Shown here one piece after another: positions 35,331-43,770 of a stretch of 64,000 bases of DNA. The DNA is taken from the NCBI GenBank assembly GCA_900545935.1, contig URAP01000002.1, positions 1 to 64,000 on the forward strand, read 5' to 3'. This stretch comes from an uncultured Eubacteriales bacterium. Its GTDB lineage: Bacteria; Bacillota; Clostridia; Oscillospirales; CAG-272. The translations under genes were made by a program, and so were the position numbers. The notes beneath the pieces are model-generated. The model saw nothing but the letters and a program-made list of their open reading frames with translations. It had not been told where the DNA came from and ran no database searches. Numbering within the stretch: the first letter of the stretch is position 1; each line of letters opens with the position of its first letter.

Positions 35331-36374
35331 CTATATCTCCGTACCGCCTGCAATAAAATCACGCAAAGCTCTCGCAGTCAGAACAATATCATCAATGCTC
35401 ACGGTCTCCGACGGTGTGTGCATATTCTTTTCCGGAATGCTGAGCACAGCGGTGGGAATACCGTCGTGCAGGCTGATGATAGCATCGCCGTCGGTCCCCG
35501 TGCCGGAGGTCTCTACGATAGTCTGTATAGGTGTGCCTGCGCTGCGCGCACGGGATATGATCGCATCGGTCAGGGCTCGATCGGTCAGCACCGAATATGA
35601 GAGTGATGCTCCGCCTCCGGTCCTCAGAGTTCGGGACGGTTCTGTACCGCGTACACGAGCAAAGCCGACGTCAAGTGCAATGGCATAGTCCGGATCGAGA
35701 GCATATGCTCCGGTTATCGCACCGCGCGCAGTCGTTTCCTCGCCGGAGGAAAGCAGCACCGCGATATTCCACCCGTGCAGATCGTCTCCGAGCAGCTGAA
35801 CAGCGCCTATGGCGGCAGCAATGGAAGCGCTGTTATCTATTCCGCGCGAGATATACTCTCCCGGAAGCAGTGCACGATTTCCCTCGTACCCTATCGCGTC
35901 GCCGACCGATACAAGCTCTCCGAGCTGCTCGGCGGACAATCCGGTCTCTATCTCAAGCTCGGAGATCGGGCAGAGCGAATCGGCATCCTTGCCGCGCTCC
36001 GGCGCGCATATGATTCCAGGGACCGTGCCGCCCCTGCCGTATATTCTGACCGACTCGGCAACAATAGCGCGGCGGTCAAGCCCGCCGACCGGCGAAAATC
36101 TGATTCTGCCGCTGTCGGTTATCTCGCGTACCATCATCCCTATCTCGTCGGCATGGCAGTCGATAAGAAGCAGCGGACAGCCGTCGCCGGTGCTTCTGCG
36201 GCAGATAAGACTGCCGAGCGGTGTTTCGACCACACTGTCGAAATAGGGCGCAACAAGCTCCGCATATGCGGCAGCGCTCTGCTTTTCATAGCCGGAGACA
36301 CTCATTATATCGGTCAGTCGGTCGAGCAGCGCAGTAAGCCGCTCGCCGAGAGCCTTATAATCGGATGCAGACAT
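35331..36374 (-). CDS. M42-family metallopeptidase (glutamyl aminopeptidase/endoglucanase-type)
   Basis: This dinuclear-metal aminopeptidase has all expected residues: His74 (DCHADEIGMMV), Asp180 (RGIDNSAS), the Glu212-Glu213 pair (SSGEETTARG), Asp235 (ALDVGFA) and His319 (EKNMHTPSE). The 347-residue length fits the family. M42 enzymes form large TET assemblies that degrade peptides in the cytoplasm. I chose the ATG at 36374; an in-frame GTG at 36452 would add 26 poorly conserved residues and run across a possible TATAAT. It is the first gene of a minus-strand unit with the degenerate copy and the PLP lyase. Confidence 0.9.
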   Translation of the reverse strand: MSASDYKALGERLTALLDRLTDIMSVSGYEKQSAAAYAELVAPYFDSVVETPLGSLICRRSTGDGCPLLLIDCHADEIGMMVREITDSGRIRFSPVGGLDRRAIVAESVRIYGRGGTVPGIICAPERGKDADSLCPISELEIETGLSAEQLGELVSVGDAIGYEGNRALLPGEYISRGIDNSASIAAAIGAVQLLGDDLHGWNIAVLLSSGEETTARGAITGAYALDPDYAIALDVGFARVRGTEPSRTLRTGGGASLSYSVLTDRALTDAIISRARSAGTPIQTIVETSGTGTDGDAIISLHDGIPTAVLSIPEKNMHTPSETVSIDDIVLTARALRDFIAGGTEI

Positions 36375-36541
36375 TGTTTTGTTTCCGAAGCCGTGCGGGC
36401 TTGTCCTTTCTTTTTGATTATTATATACCTGTCGATTTATTACGTTTGTCACAGTTTACAGCCGCGCACATATCCTGCCTGAGTCGATTTAAGTATACTT
36501 TTCTTTAGCGACTGCTTTCTGCAGTTCGATATAGCTGTATT

Positions 36542-36559
36542 CTCAAGACACGTCTTGAG
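36542..36559. repeat. 18-bp palindrome in spacer
   Basis: CTCAAGAC and GTCTTGAG flank a 2-bp centre in the 267-bp spacer between murD and the M42 gene. It could be a DNA-binding site; nothing else was recognised in this spacer. Confidence 0.4.
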
Positions 36560-36641
36560 GTATGGCTTGGGCGCAGTACGGCGGCACGACTCTGCGCGCC
36601 GCCGCAAAAGTGCAGCTGCATATGCACAATCAATGCAGAGA

Positions 36642-38024
36642 TCAATTACCTATAATATCTGCCACAAGCGCCTTGAAGCGTCTGCCGCGCACCTCAAAAT
36701 TCGGAAACGCATCAAAACTCGCGCACGCAGGCGAGAGCAGCACGACATCCCCGCAGTGTGCGACGGAGGCAGCCTTGCGTACAGCCTCGTCAAAATCCGG
36801 ACAAAGATACAGCTCCGGAACAGTCTCGCCGAGTCCGCGTCTGCGCTCTGCTTCTGTCTCGACCGTCTTATATATCTCCTCGCCGGTAGCACCGGTCATG
36901 ACGGCAGCGCGAACGCGATCGCATATCGGAGCGGCAAGCGGCTCAAACGGTATATGCTTATCGTAACCGCCGCAGATCAAAACTATACTGCGCGGGGCGA
37001 AATTTCCGAGCGCCGCGAGCGTTCGCGTAGGTGAAGAATCGATGGAGCTGTTGTAATATTTGATACCGTTCCTCTCTCCGACAAGCTCACAGCGATGCTC
37101 AACGCCGGTAAAGGTTACAGCAACGGTATGCACAGCATCGGCATCCGCGATACCTCGCAGCGCGCCGACGGCTGCCATATAGTTCTCAATGTTATGGTGT
37201 CCCGGCAGAAGAATATCCGAGCAGCGAAGTATCCTTTTTCCGCCTGACGTTATGTATCCGTCCCGCTCGCATATATCGCCGCCCTTACCGAAGAAAAGCA
37301 GATCCGTTCCCTCTGCTGCGCGATTTGCCATATCGCGGGTATAATCGTTTTCTGCGTTAAGTACAAGTCTGCCGCCGGGACGCATGTGGGTAAAAATATT
37401 CTCCTTTGCGGCGATATATTCCTCCATCCCCTTATGATAATTGAGGTGATTCGGCGAAATATTGGTAACTACCGCGATATCCGGCGAGAGAGTCATTGTA
37501 TGCAGCTGAAAGCTCGACAGCTCCACGACCGCATAGTCGTTTTCGGTCATATTTCCGAGCTCGGGAAGCAGCGGCCTTCCGATATTTCCGCCGACAAAGA
37601 CACGGTATCCCGCAGCCTCGAGAATTTTTGATATAAGAGTTGTTGTGGTGGTCTTTCCGTCGCTGCCGGTAATACCGATGATCCGGCACGGGCAAAGCTC
37701 GAAAAACAGCTGCATTTCACTCGTCAGAATACTGCCGCGCTCCACCGCGCGGACAAAGCCGGGGACATCATATCGAATGCCCGGTGCACGAAATATATAG
37801 TCCTCTTCTATATCGTCGAGATAGTCCTCTCCGCAGCGAAGCTCCACACCTCTGCCGCGCAGAGCAGCGGCGCAGGAAAGCTCCGCCTCGCTCTTGCGGT
37901 CGCGCGCAACAACGGATGCACCGCGCGAGAGCAGAAAATCTATAAGCGGATAATTTGATATACCTATGCCGCATACCGAGCAGCTCTTGCCTCGGAAATC
38001 CGTATTCTCAACACAATTATACAT
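36642..38024 (-). CDS. murD: UDP-N-acetylmuramoyl-L-alanine--D-glutamate ligase
   Basis: MurD adds D-glutamate to UDP-MurNAc-L-Ala in the cytoplasmic phase of peptidoglycan synthesis. The 460-residue sequence has the N-terminal Rossmann-like part (VCGIGISNYPLIDFLL), the ATP loop GITGSDGKTTTT at 117-128, NISPNHLNYHKG, and the C-terminal domain with NSSIDSSPTRTLAAL and LICGGYDKHIPFEPL, all classic MurD. CGGAG precedes the start on the minus strand. It is not in a dcw cluster here: its upstream neighbour is the RNase P RNA gene and its downstream neighbour is a peptidase gene. Confidence 0.95.
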   Translation of the reverse strand: MYNCVENTDFRGKSCSVCGIGISNYPLIDFLLSRGASVVARDRKSEAELSCAAALRGRGVELRCGEDYLDDIEEDYIFRAPGIRYDVPGFVRAVERGSILTSEMQLFFELCPCRIIGITGSDGKTTTTTLISKILEAAGYRVFVGGNIGRPLLPELGNMTENDYAVVELSSFQLHTMTLSPDIAVVTNISPNHLNYHKGMEEYIAAKENIFTHMRPGGRLVLNAENDYTRDMANRAAEGTDLLFFGKGGDICERDGYITSGGKRILRCSDILLPGHHNIENYMAAVGALRGIADADAVHTVAVTFTGVEHRCELVGERNGIKYYNSSIDSSPTRTLAALGNFAPRSIVLICGGYDKHIPFEPLAAPICDRVRAAVMTGATGEEIYKTVETEAERRRGLGETVPELYLCPDFDEAVRKAASVAHCGDVVLLSPACASFDAFPNFEVRGRRFKALVADIIGN

Positions 38025-38075
38025 GGTATAACTCCGTTATGACCCTTCGGTCGGAATAAAATATGAACTGCTTCG

Positions 38076-38117
38076 TAAAAAACGGGGCCGTTAAAAAACG
38101 AATTTTTTAACAACCCC
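38076..38117 (-). terminator. Terminator of rnpB with TTCG loop
   Basis: Read on the minus strand, a 15-bp stem with one internal mismatch pair (38117-38103 with 38098-38084) closes on a TTCG tetraloop and is followed by a T run. It begins two bases after the RNase P RNA 3' end. Confidence 0.9.
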
Positions 38118-38118
38118 A

Positions 38119-38484
38119 AGAACTGAGCCTGTAAGCCGGGTTCTGTAAGCGCCGAAGCGCTGACGATCATCTATCTTGCCGTCGCGTTGCCGCGCCGATC
38201 CTCGCCACCCATGGGATTCTGTCGGGCAGACATCAGCTTGCGCTGCTCCCACAAACGGTGTTGCTCCGGATAGGGTTTACACTTGCACGGTGTTACCACA
38301 ATGCCGGTGAGCTCTTACCTCGCCTTTTCACCCTTAGATGCATAAGCATCCGGTTCTTTTCTGTTGCACTTTCCCGGAAGTCGCCTTCGGCGGACGTTAT
38401 CCGTTATCCTGCCCTATGGAGCCCGGACTTTCCTCATGATACGACCTTTCGGCATAATACCACGCGATCGTCCGGCTCAGTTCT
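38119..38484 (-). ncRNA. rnpB: RNase P RNA, bacterial type A
   Basis: The catalytic RNA of RNase P, which matures tRNA 5' ends. On the minus strand the universal core is visible: GAGGAAAGTCCGGGCTCC near the 5' end, GATAACGTCCG, the P4-partner segment and ACAGAACCCGGCTTA near the 3' end. The first and last 11 bases (AGAACTGAGCC and GGCTCAGTTCT) are complementary and form helix P1, which sets both ends and a length of about 366 nt. The plus strand here has no supported protein gene. A consensus promoter lies just upstream and a terminator just downstream, so it is a monocistronic RNA gene. Confidence 0.96.
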
Positions 38485-38492
38485 ATAATAAT

Positions 38493-38521
38493 ATTATATA
38501 CAAGGGAAACGATTTTGTCAA
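38493..38521 (-). promoter_or_regulatory. SigA-type promoter of rnpB
   Basis: Read on the minus strand: TTGACA (38521-38516) and TATAAT (38498-38493) with a 17-bp spacer; the predicted start matches the P1 end at about 38485. Confidence 0.92.
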
Positions 38522-38627
38522 CCGAGAGGCAAAATATCCGACAGAAAATCTGCCGCAGCATACAAGATCATAACAACTGAGCAGAATAGCCTATATTTCG
38601 GTCATGCAGCCGCCGGCAGCTGCGCTC

Positions 38628-40076
38628 TTATGCCTTATATTTGCCGGAGAGCAGCGCCTGCTTTACATCCCAGAGCTTCTGAGAAAGGTCAACATAGTAA
38701 TTATGCGGATTTTCAAAGCGCTTTACCTCGTCCCACTGCAAATCGAGCTGAGCCGCGCAATAATCACGGATCTCAGACGCTGTCGGAGATTCATAGACGC
38801 ACTTACCACCGAGGAAGATAGGCTTTTGCAGCTCCTCGATACGGTAATCCTCGAGCACCTTACGCTTCCAGATATGCTCGGGGTCGAACAGCTCGAGCGG
38901 CTTGCTCGTGTCGATAACCTCGTCGTGTACGGTGATAAGGTCGGCTATCGCCTTTCCGCTGTCGCCCTCATAAATGCGATAGAGCTTTTTGTAATGGGGA
39001 TTTGTGATTTTAGCGGTATTCTCGCTTATCTTGATCTTCGGAACAATGGTTCCATCCTCGCGCTCGATAGCCGCGAGCTTGTAAACGCCGCCGAAAACGG
39101 GCGAGTTCTTAGATGTGATAAGGCGCTCGCCGACACCGAACGAGTCGATGCACGCCCCCTGCTGAATGGTATCACGGATAATGTACTCATCGAGCGAGTT
39201 GGAAACGACTATCTTGCAGTCGGTCATTCCCGCCTCGTCGAGCAGCCTGCGCGTTTTACGTGTAAGATATGTGATATCTCCCGAGTCAATACGAACGCCG
39301 CACTTTGTTATGCCGTTCGCTTTGAATGCCTTGATGGCGTTAGGTACACCGCTCTTGAGCACATTATACGTATCGACAAGCAGCGTCGCAGCATTTGGAT
39401 ACAGCTTGCAGTAGGAATCAAATGCCTCGTACTCGCTGTCAAACATCTGCACCCACGAGTGCGCCATTGTGCCGACAGCGGGAATGCCGAAGCGCTCGTC
39501 CGCAATAGCACATGCGGTGCTCGAGCAGCCTCCGATATATGCGGCTCTCGCGCCGAGGATAGCTGCAGAAGCGCCCTGAGCGCGGCGAGAGCCGAACTCG
39601 CTGACCGGTCTGCCCTCTGCGGCGCGGACAATGCGGTTTGCCTTTGTAGCCACAAGCGACTGGTGGTTGAACACGAGCAGCAGATAAGTCTCAATAAACT
39701 GCGCCTGATATGCGGGAGCACGTACGGTTATGACCGGCTCGCTCGGAAATATCGGAGTGCCCTCGGGAACAGCCCATATATCGCCGGTAAAGCGGAAATT
39801 ACGGAGCATCTCGAGAAACCTCTCATCAAAGCAGTCTCTGTCGCGCAGGTACTCGATATCATCCTCGGTGAAGTGAAGGTTCTTTACATAGTCGATGATC
39901 TGTTCAAGACCGGCGGCAATGGCAAATCCGCCGCCGTCCGGTATCTCGCGGAAGAAGATATCAAAGTATGTGATACGGTCAGCCATGCCCTTGACAAAAT
40001 AGCCGTTAGCCATAGTCAGCTCGTAGAAATCGCAGAGCATGGTATAATTCTCGGGATAATAATTGAATTGTGACAT
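38628..40076 (-). CDS. pncB: Nicotinate phosphoribosyltransferase
   Basis: The enzyme makes nicotinate mononucleotide from nicotinate and PRPP in NAD salvage. The 482-residue sequence has the family start LCDFYELTMANGYF, then EFGSRRAQG, TMAHSWVQMF (active-site His region), VDTYNVLKSGVPNAI, GVRIDSGD and GVGERLITSK, all typical of the long Gram-positive PncB. The start at 40076 follows a GAAAGG-type site. A hairpin at 40104-40132 lies in the spacer just upstream. It is the last gene of a minus-strand series beginning at 42351. No pncA or nadD is nearby. Confidence 0.94.
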   Translation of the reverse strand: MSQFNYYPENYTMLCDFYELTMANGYFVKGMADRITYFDIFFREIPDGGGFAIAAGLEQIIDYVKNLHFTEDDIEYLRDRDCFDERFLEMLRNFRFTGDIWAVPEGTPIFPSEPVITVRAPAYQAQFIETYLLLVFNHQSLVATKANRIVRAAEGRPVSEFGSRRAQGASAAILGARAAYIGGCSSTACAIADERFGIPAVGTMAHSWVQMFDSEYEAFDSYCKLYPNAATLLVDTYNVLKSGVPNAIKAFKANGITKCGVRIDSGDITYLTRKTRRLLDEAGMTDCKIVVSNSLDEYIIRDTIQQGACIDSFGVGERLITSKNSPVFGGVYKLAAIEREDGTIVPKIKISENTAKITNPHYKKLYRIYEGDSGKAIADLITVHDEVIDTSKPLELFDPEHIWKRKVLEDYRIEELQKPIFLGGKCVYESPTASEIRDYCAAQLDLQWDEVKRFENPHNYYVDLSQKLWDVKQALLSGKYKA

Positions 40077-40103
40077 TGTTCAGCCTTTCCGTTTCGTGAG
40101 ACA

Positions 40104-40132
40104 GGGCGCGGTGGATAGACCGTACCGCGCCC
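40104..40132 (-). other. GC-rich hairpin without T tract before pncB
   Basis: GGGCGCGGT pairs perfectly with ACCGCGCCC around an 11-nt loop in the 132-bp spacer between the SGNH hydrolase and pncB. No T run follows on the minus strand, so it is not a normal terminator; it may be an mRNA processing or stability element. Confidence 0.55.
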
Positions 40133-40208
40133 CGAATAGGTTAATTCTGTATCGGCATCCGAAGAATGCAGAGCCTCGTAAAGCCCGGAGTACTCTGTTC
40201 GGGTGAGA

Positions 40209-40838
40209 TCAAAGAGCGCGCAGGAAGCCTATCAGACGGGAGGCTATTATGCGGTTGCCCTCGTTGCAGGGATGGAGTCCGTCGGGACAGAGCTTTTCCT
40301 TATTCGACGGGACATCGGGAACGATTCCGCTGCTTGCCCAAAGATCAAGCACGGGAACCGAATACTTTTCGCAGACCTCGCGCAGAATGTCTACATAAAG
40401 CTGCATCGGCTTGCCGTTGCCCATGCTCGGCGCATCCTCGTTCTCGCGGTGGATGGGTGTCATAACGACTATCGTCGCAGACGGATACTTCTCTATAAGT
40501 CCGCGAATAAGCTCATGACATGCACCGTAATATGTATCACCTGTACGGTCGGTGGACAGACCGATGGGTGCTTCGCCGTGACCGTAATCATTAGTGCCGC
40601 CGAAAACCACAACAACATCCGCGTCGTCGTCCATCTTCTTATAACGATCACAGTATGCCGAGCCCTCGTCGTTCGACTGACGCGCTATGCGCGTTCCGCT
40701 GATGCCGTAGTTGCGCGCCTCTGCGAGCTCTGCATCATGTTTTACGATGTTGACATACATCGCCTCGGGATCGGTAGCACCGACACCCTCGGTAATGCTG
40801 TCGCCTAAAAAGTTGATCTTCTTTCCCTTGAGTTCCAT
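40209..40838 (-). CDS. SGNH/GDSL-type hydrolase
   Basis: The 209-residue protein has the SGNH blocks: GDSITEGVG (nucleophile Ser in block I), YGISGTRIA (block II Gly), VVVFGGTNDYGHG (block III Asn) and DGLHPCNEGN (block V Asp/His). It lacks a signal peptide, so it probably acts in the cytoplasm, for example removing acetyl or other acyl groups from imported glycans, or as a lysophospholipase or thioesterase. The substrate is not known. It lies 26 bp after the DUF3048 lipoprotein gene in the same unit. Confidence 0.87.
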   Translation of the reverse strand: MELKGKKINFLGDSITEGVGATDPEAMYVNIVKHDAELAEARNYGISGTRIARQSNDEGSAYCDRYKKMDDDADVVVVFGGTNDYGHGEAPIGLSTDRTGDTYYGACHELIRGLIEKYPSATIVVMTPIHRENEDAPSMGNGKPMQLYVDILREVCEKYSVPVLDLWASSGIVPDVPSNKEKLCPDGLHPCNEGNRIIASRLIGFLRAL

Positions 40839-40864
40839 CTTGTTTTCTCTCTTTTTCTTTTTTA

Positions 40865-42016
40865 TTATTCAATCGTCATGGCAGCCATGGTATCGGGAGA
40901 CATGATATTGACAAAGGTAGTTCCGCAATTGAGCAGCAGCGGCGAACCGTCCTCACGGAAGAGATGGAGTGGCTCATCAACGCCGTCCTTGGTCCACTTT
41001 ATGCTTATGTACTTACCGCCCGAGATGAAGAGACCGTCTCCCGAGCCGGTGGTATATACGTTGATATGGTTCTTTTCGTCGTGGCGCAGTTCGTGCGGGC
41101 AGGCGATAACAAGCACATTCGTAAACGATATCTGCTCGCCGGTTGTGCCGTCGATGTGAGCCCAGTCAATAAACTGCCAACGCTTGTACTTGTTTGTTTC
41201 CTTGTCGTACTCGTAGCGAGGCTGATGCACGCCGGTATACGGAATAACAATCTTCTCGGCACTCTTTCCGTCCTCGGTCGCGTTCTGCGGCTCTGTATAA
41301 GGAATAAAGTTAAAGCTCGTGTCGGTATCGGCAGCCATCTCGGTATCGTAGCCGCGCTTTTCGATAGCCGCCTTGAGCAGCTCGCCGTTCGCCATTGCGC
41401 TGTGCTCCATGCCCATATTCGCGCGGCGCTCGGGATCACGGAAATAGAAGTTATCCCCGCGCAGTCCGTCAAGCTCGTCGGGCTGACGGTTATAGATATT
41501 TGTATATGCCTCCTCGCTTCCGCCGATGTGCGCATAAATAGCGTCATGGTTTGAAGAGAAATCAAGGTAATACTCGCGGCAGGAGCGCACCGATCCGACG
41601 GTCGGGAGCGATTCGTAATCATTTACGAGCATCATCATTCGCGTAATACCGCCCTCGACCGTGCACTCGTACATGACCTCCGCCTTGGAGATTCCCTCCT
41701 GCGGGCAGGCGACATTGATATTGTTTATCATTATCGCGATCGGGCGATGATTATGCAGCGAAGTGTCATCGAGCGGAAGTCCGGTCAAACGGTTGATAGC
41801 CGCAGCATTGTATACCCTACTCGAATCGGCATCCGATTCGTTTATACCGTTCATGCTGTCGCACTCGGCGGACGATGTATCGGCTCCGATGCCGTCGCCG
41901 TCCTCCTTTTTGCCGCAGGAGGCGAGCACAGCAGCCGCAGCGCAGGTCAGCGCGCAGAGTGCAAGCATTATCCGACGTGTGCGTCCGACGCACCGCGTAT
42001 TATTCTTTGCCATCAT
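40865..42016 (-). CDS. DUF3048 lipoprotein (YerB-like)
   Basis: About 383 residues. A basic N-terminal stretch is followed by a hydrophobic segment and a lipobox LASC, then a Ser/Asp-rich linker and the DUF3048 region with its recognisable segments (RLTGLPLD, HRPIAIMINN, AEVMYECTVEGGITRMM, VGSVRSCREYY). The role of DUF3048 proteins is unknown; they are extracellular and membrane-tethered. The start at 42016 follows GGAG; an ATG at 42028 overlaps the upstream stop in a TAATG arrangement and is an alternative. The Lnt encoded at 12384 could add a third acyl chain to this protein. Confidence 0.85.
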   Translation of the reverse strand: MMAKNNTRCVGRTRRIMLALCALTCAAAAVLASCGKKEDGDGIGADTSSAECDSMNGINESDADSSRVYNAAAINRLTGLPLDDTSLHNHRPIAIMINNINVACPQEGISKAEVMYECTVEGGITRMMMLVNDYESLPTVGSVRSCREYYLDFSSNHDAIYAHIGGSEEAYTNIYNRQPDELDGLRGDNFYFRDPERRANMGMEHSAMANGELLKAAIEKRGYDTEMAADTDTSFNFIPYTEPQNATEDGKSAEKIVIPYTGVHQPRYEYDKETNKYKRWQFIDWAHIDGTTGEQISFTNVLVIACPHELRHDEKNHINVYTTGSGDGLFISGGKYISIKWTKDGVDEPLHLFREDGSPLLLNCGTTFVNIMSPDTMAAMTIE

Positions 42017-42027
42017 ATTCCGCTCCA

Positions 42028-42351
42028 TTACTTATTCATCTGCTCAAGCCAAATAAGACCGATGTCGAGCGCATCGTACAGACCGTTCTTCTGCGTCTGC
42101 TTTACAACACGCTCGTGCGAGGGCTTTGATGTGTCGGTGCTGAGTATCTGGACAAGAACATTGTCGGGTATCTTCTTCATCTCACCGAGCACCTCGCCGT
42201 CCTTCTCGGACAGTATAAGCATAAAGAGTATGTACTTGTCGTCCATTCTGCCGTAGCAGATAGCGTTCTTTTCTCTGATAAACGGCTTGTCGCGGAACAT
42301 GATGTAATTTCCCGCTTCGATTGCCTTTATTGCTTCCTTTATCTCTGCCAT
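42028..42351 (-). CDS. Conserved small protein of unknown function
   Basis: This 107-residue soluble protein (IKEAIKAIEAGNYIMFRDKPFIREKN is split here as IKAIEAGNYIMF and RDKPFIREKN) has a mixed alpha/beta composition, no signal peptide and no metal motif that I recognise. It heads the minus-strand unit, directly behind a perfect promoter, and its stop overlaps the possible upstream start of the DUF3048 lipoprotein. A regulatory or accessory role for the unit is possible, but I can name no family. Confidence 0.65.
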   Translation of the reverse strand: MAEIKEAIKAIEAGNYIMFRDKPFIREKNAICYGRMDDKYILFMLILSEKDGEVLGEMKKIPDNVLVQILSTDTSKPSHERVVKQTQKNGLYDALDIGLIWLEQMNK

Positions 42352-42448
42352 AATAACTCTCCGTTCGTTTATATTATTTCGCCGTCCGCCGTCAAACGCA
42401 TGTGAGCTGTGCGAACGATCGCCAAAGCGATTATTCCATAATCACTTT

Positions 42449-42477
42449 ATTATATTATTTTTTACCCGGATTGTCAA
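42449..42477 (-). promoter_or_regulatory. SigA-type promoter of the DUF3048/pncB unit
   Basis: Read on the minus strand: TTGACA (42477-42472) and TATAAT (42454-42449) with a 17-bp spacer, a perfect match. Confidence 0.88.
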
Positions 42478-42517
42478 TAGCTGATATCAACAAGTAATGC
42501 CCATAAAAAATGGCATA

Positions 42518-42554
42518 AAATGAATAAATACGGCGGGATATTGCGCCCGCCGTA
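42518..42554 (-). terminator. Terminator of the GH172 gene
   Basis: TACGGCGGG and CCCGCCGTA (42529-42537 and 42546-42554) form a 9-bp stem; on the minus strand it is followed by TTTATTCATTTT. Confidence 0.8.
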
Positions 42555-42567
42555 CAAAAGCATTATA

Positions 42568-43650
42568 TCATATCAGCTCGCGGTAATCGCGATCAGGCAG
42601 CTCCGGAAAGTCAAGACACTGCTCCGACTGATACCAGTATGCGACCGACGAGATATCATCCTGAAGCGGGAGGTACCTCGCTTCTTCCCTCGCCTCCGAG
42701 CGCCAACCGAGCGCCTGAACCGTCACTCTCAGGTCGGAATCGAATCGAATAGGGTCGGTAATATGCCAGCGGTACATAGAAAACCTATGCTGCGTAAGGT
42801 TCTGCGTATCGGTCTTTGTCGGATAAAAGCCGGTATACGCGGTCGAAAAATCCTTGTACTTCCAATGCATCGCAAAGCCCATCGCTCCGCAGAAATAGTC
42901 CTCTACACCCGTGCCGCAGATAGTCGGGTATTCTTCGTCTCCGTCTATAAAAAACTTCATCTCTCCCTCGCCCCACCAGAGGGAATTATTCGAGCCCCAA
43001 AACAGATGCGTGCCTACATAGTGTCCCTTTCCGCGGATACCGTCAAGGATAACATAGTCCTGCTTGTACGGCAGCGGATTTACACGCCGGAACTGCGCAT
43101 GGAAATATGCGCTGTCATCCGGGATGTCGGTCAGCGTGTAGTCTATCTGATAGTACACTACTATATCGCGGTCATTTGTGTTTTCGAGCGTTATTCTCGC
43201 GCTCTTTTTAAACGGCATATGCCAGTAGCAGTTAAAACCGTTGAGCGGATTACAGCAGACAGCAAGAGAATTGATAAGACACTCGTCGTCTGCGGACGGA
43301 TGCGCAAAAAAATCACCTATGGGGCATTCGACCGACGGCTTTTCACAGCCGTCCCAGTACATACGCAGAATAAGATCGCGGAATGTTCCGAGCGGTGTTA
43401 TCCAGATATGCGTAACAGCACCGGATCCGTTTATCTCTCCGAGAGTAAAGGTCTCTCCGCTCTTTATCGCGACCGACGGGGATATCTTCCATTTCGGACC
43501 GAGCTCGCTCGCAAAAGCCGCTCCGGTACCCTCCGTCGCCATTCCGCCCTTTCCCTTTTCTCCGGTGAAGTTCTCGGGAGATATAGAACGAGAACAGGCA
43601 TCCGACAGATGCACAAGATCGCCGAGATTTGATGTTAAGCCGTTAAACAT
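42568..43650 (-). CDS. GH172 / DUF2961 family glycoside hydrolase-like protein
   Basis: The 360-residue protein matches the DUF2961 fold now classed as GH172, whose known members act on difructose dianhydride I or on furanose glycans such as arabinan. Diagnostic segments are GAVTHIWITPLGTFRDLILRM, VECPIGDFFAH, HMPFKKSARITLENTND, the late GTGVEDYFCGAMGF and a WGEGEMKFFIDGD strand. It has no signal peptide, so it is probably cytoplasmic and acts on imported oligosaccharides. A minus-strand promoter (TTGCAT-17-TAGAAT) and GGAGGAGC precede the start. It is transcribed divergently from an AraC regulator with shared operator-like repeats, which points to substrate-induced expression. Confidence 0.87.
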   Translation of the reverse strand: MFNGLTSNLGDLVHLSDACSRSISPENFTGEKGKGGMATEGTGAAFASELGPKWKISPSVAIKSGETFTLGEINGSGAVTHIWITPLGTFRDLILRMYWDGCEKPSVECPIGDFFAHPSADDECLINSLAVCCNPLNGFNCYWHMPFKKSARITLENTNDRDIVVYYQIDYTLTDIPDDSAYFHAQFRRVNPLPYKQDYVILDGIRGKGHYVGTHLFWGSNNSLWWGEGEMKFFIDGDEEYPTICGTGVEDYFCGAMGFAMHWKYKDFSTAYTGFYPTKTDTQNLTQHRFSMYRWHITDPIRFDSDLRVTVQALGWRSEAREEARYLPLQDDISSVAYWYQSEQCLDFPELPDRDYRELI

Positions 43651-43691
43651 TGCATTGCTCCTCCGTAAATAAAGAAATTTTCACTATGTCG

Positions 43692-43720
43692 ATTCTACGA
43701 AAAAGCATTGACATATGCAA
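43692..43720 (-). promoter_or_regulatory. Promoter of the GH172 gene
   Basis: Read on the minus strand: TTGCAT (43720-43715) and TAGAAT (43697-43692) with a 17-bp spacer. The first TATCAATT repeat abuts the -35 box, as expected for an AraC-type activator site. Confidence 0.65.
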
Positions 43721-43736
43721 TATCAATTGTTAAGAT
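43708..43736 (+). promoter_or_regulatory. Promoter of the AraC-family regulator gene
   Basis: TTGACA at 43708-43713 and TAAGAT at 43731-43736 with a 17-bp spacer. It overlaps the divergent promoter and the repeat array. Confidence 0.65.
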
Positions 43737-43754
43737 ATATTTATCAATTATTGA
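43721..43754. promoter_or_regulatory. Direct repeats, candidate AraC-type operator
   Basis: TATCAATTGTT at 43721-43731 and TATCAATTATT at 43742-43752 match at 10 of 11 positions and are 21 bp apart, two helical turns, in the same orientation. This is the layout used by dimeric AraC/XylS regulators next to a target -35 box, with the second copy in the araC-type leader for self-control. Confidence 0.65.
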
Positions 43755-43770
43755 GCAAAGCGAGGATAAT

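Noticed and set aside
38258..38573. Small plus-strand frames inside the RNase P RNA gene
   Set aside because: The region is explained by rnpB, whose conserved core and ends are visible on the minus strand.
38604..40073. Plus-strand 489-codon open frame antisense to pncB
   Set aside because: It mirrors a clear PncB gene for nearly its whole length, has no recognisable family motif or ribosome site, and is explained by codon bias in GC-rich DNA.
42520..43632. Plus-strand 370-codon open frame antisense to the GH172 gene
   Set aside because: The minus strand carries an unmistakable DUF2961 protein; the plus frame is Arg/Ile-rich without motifs.
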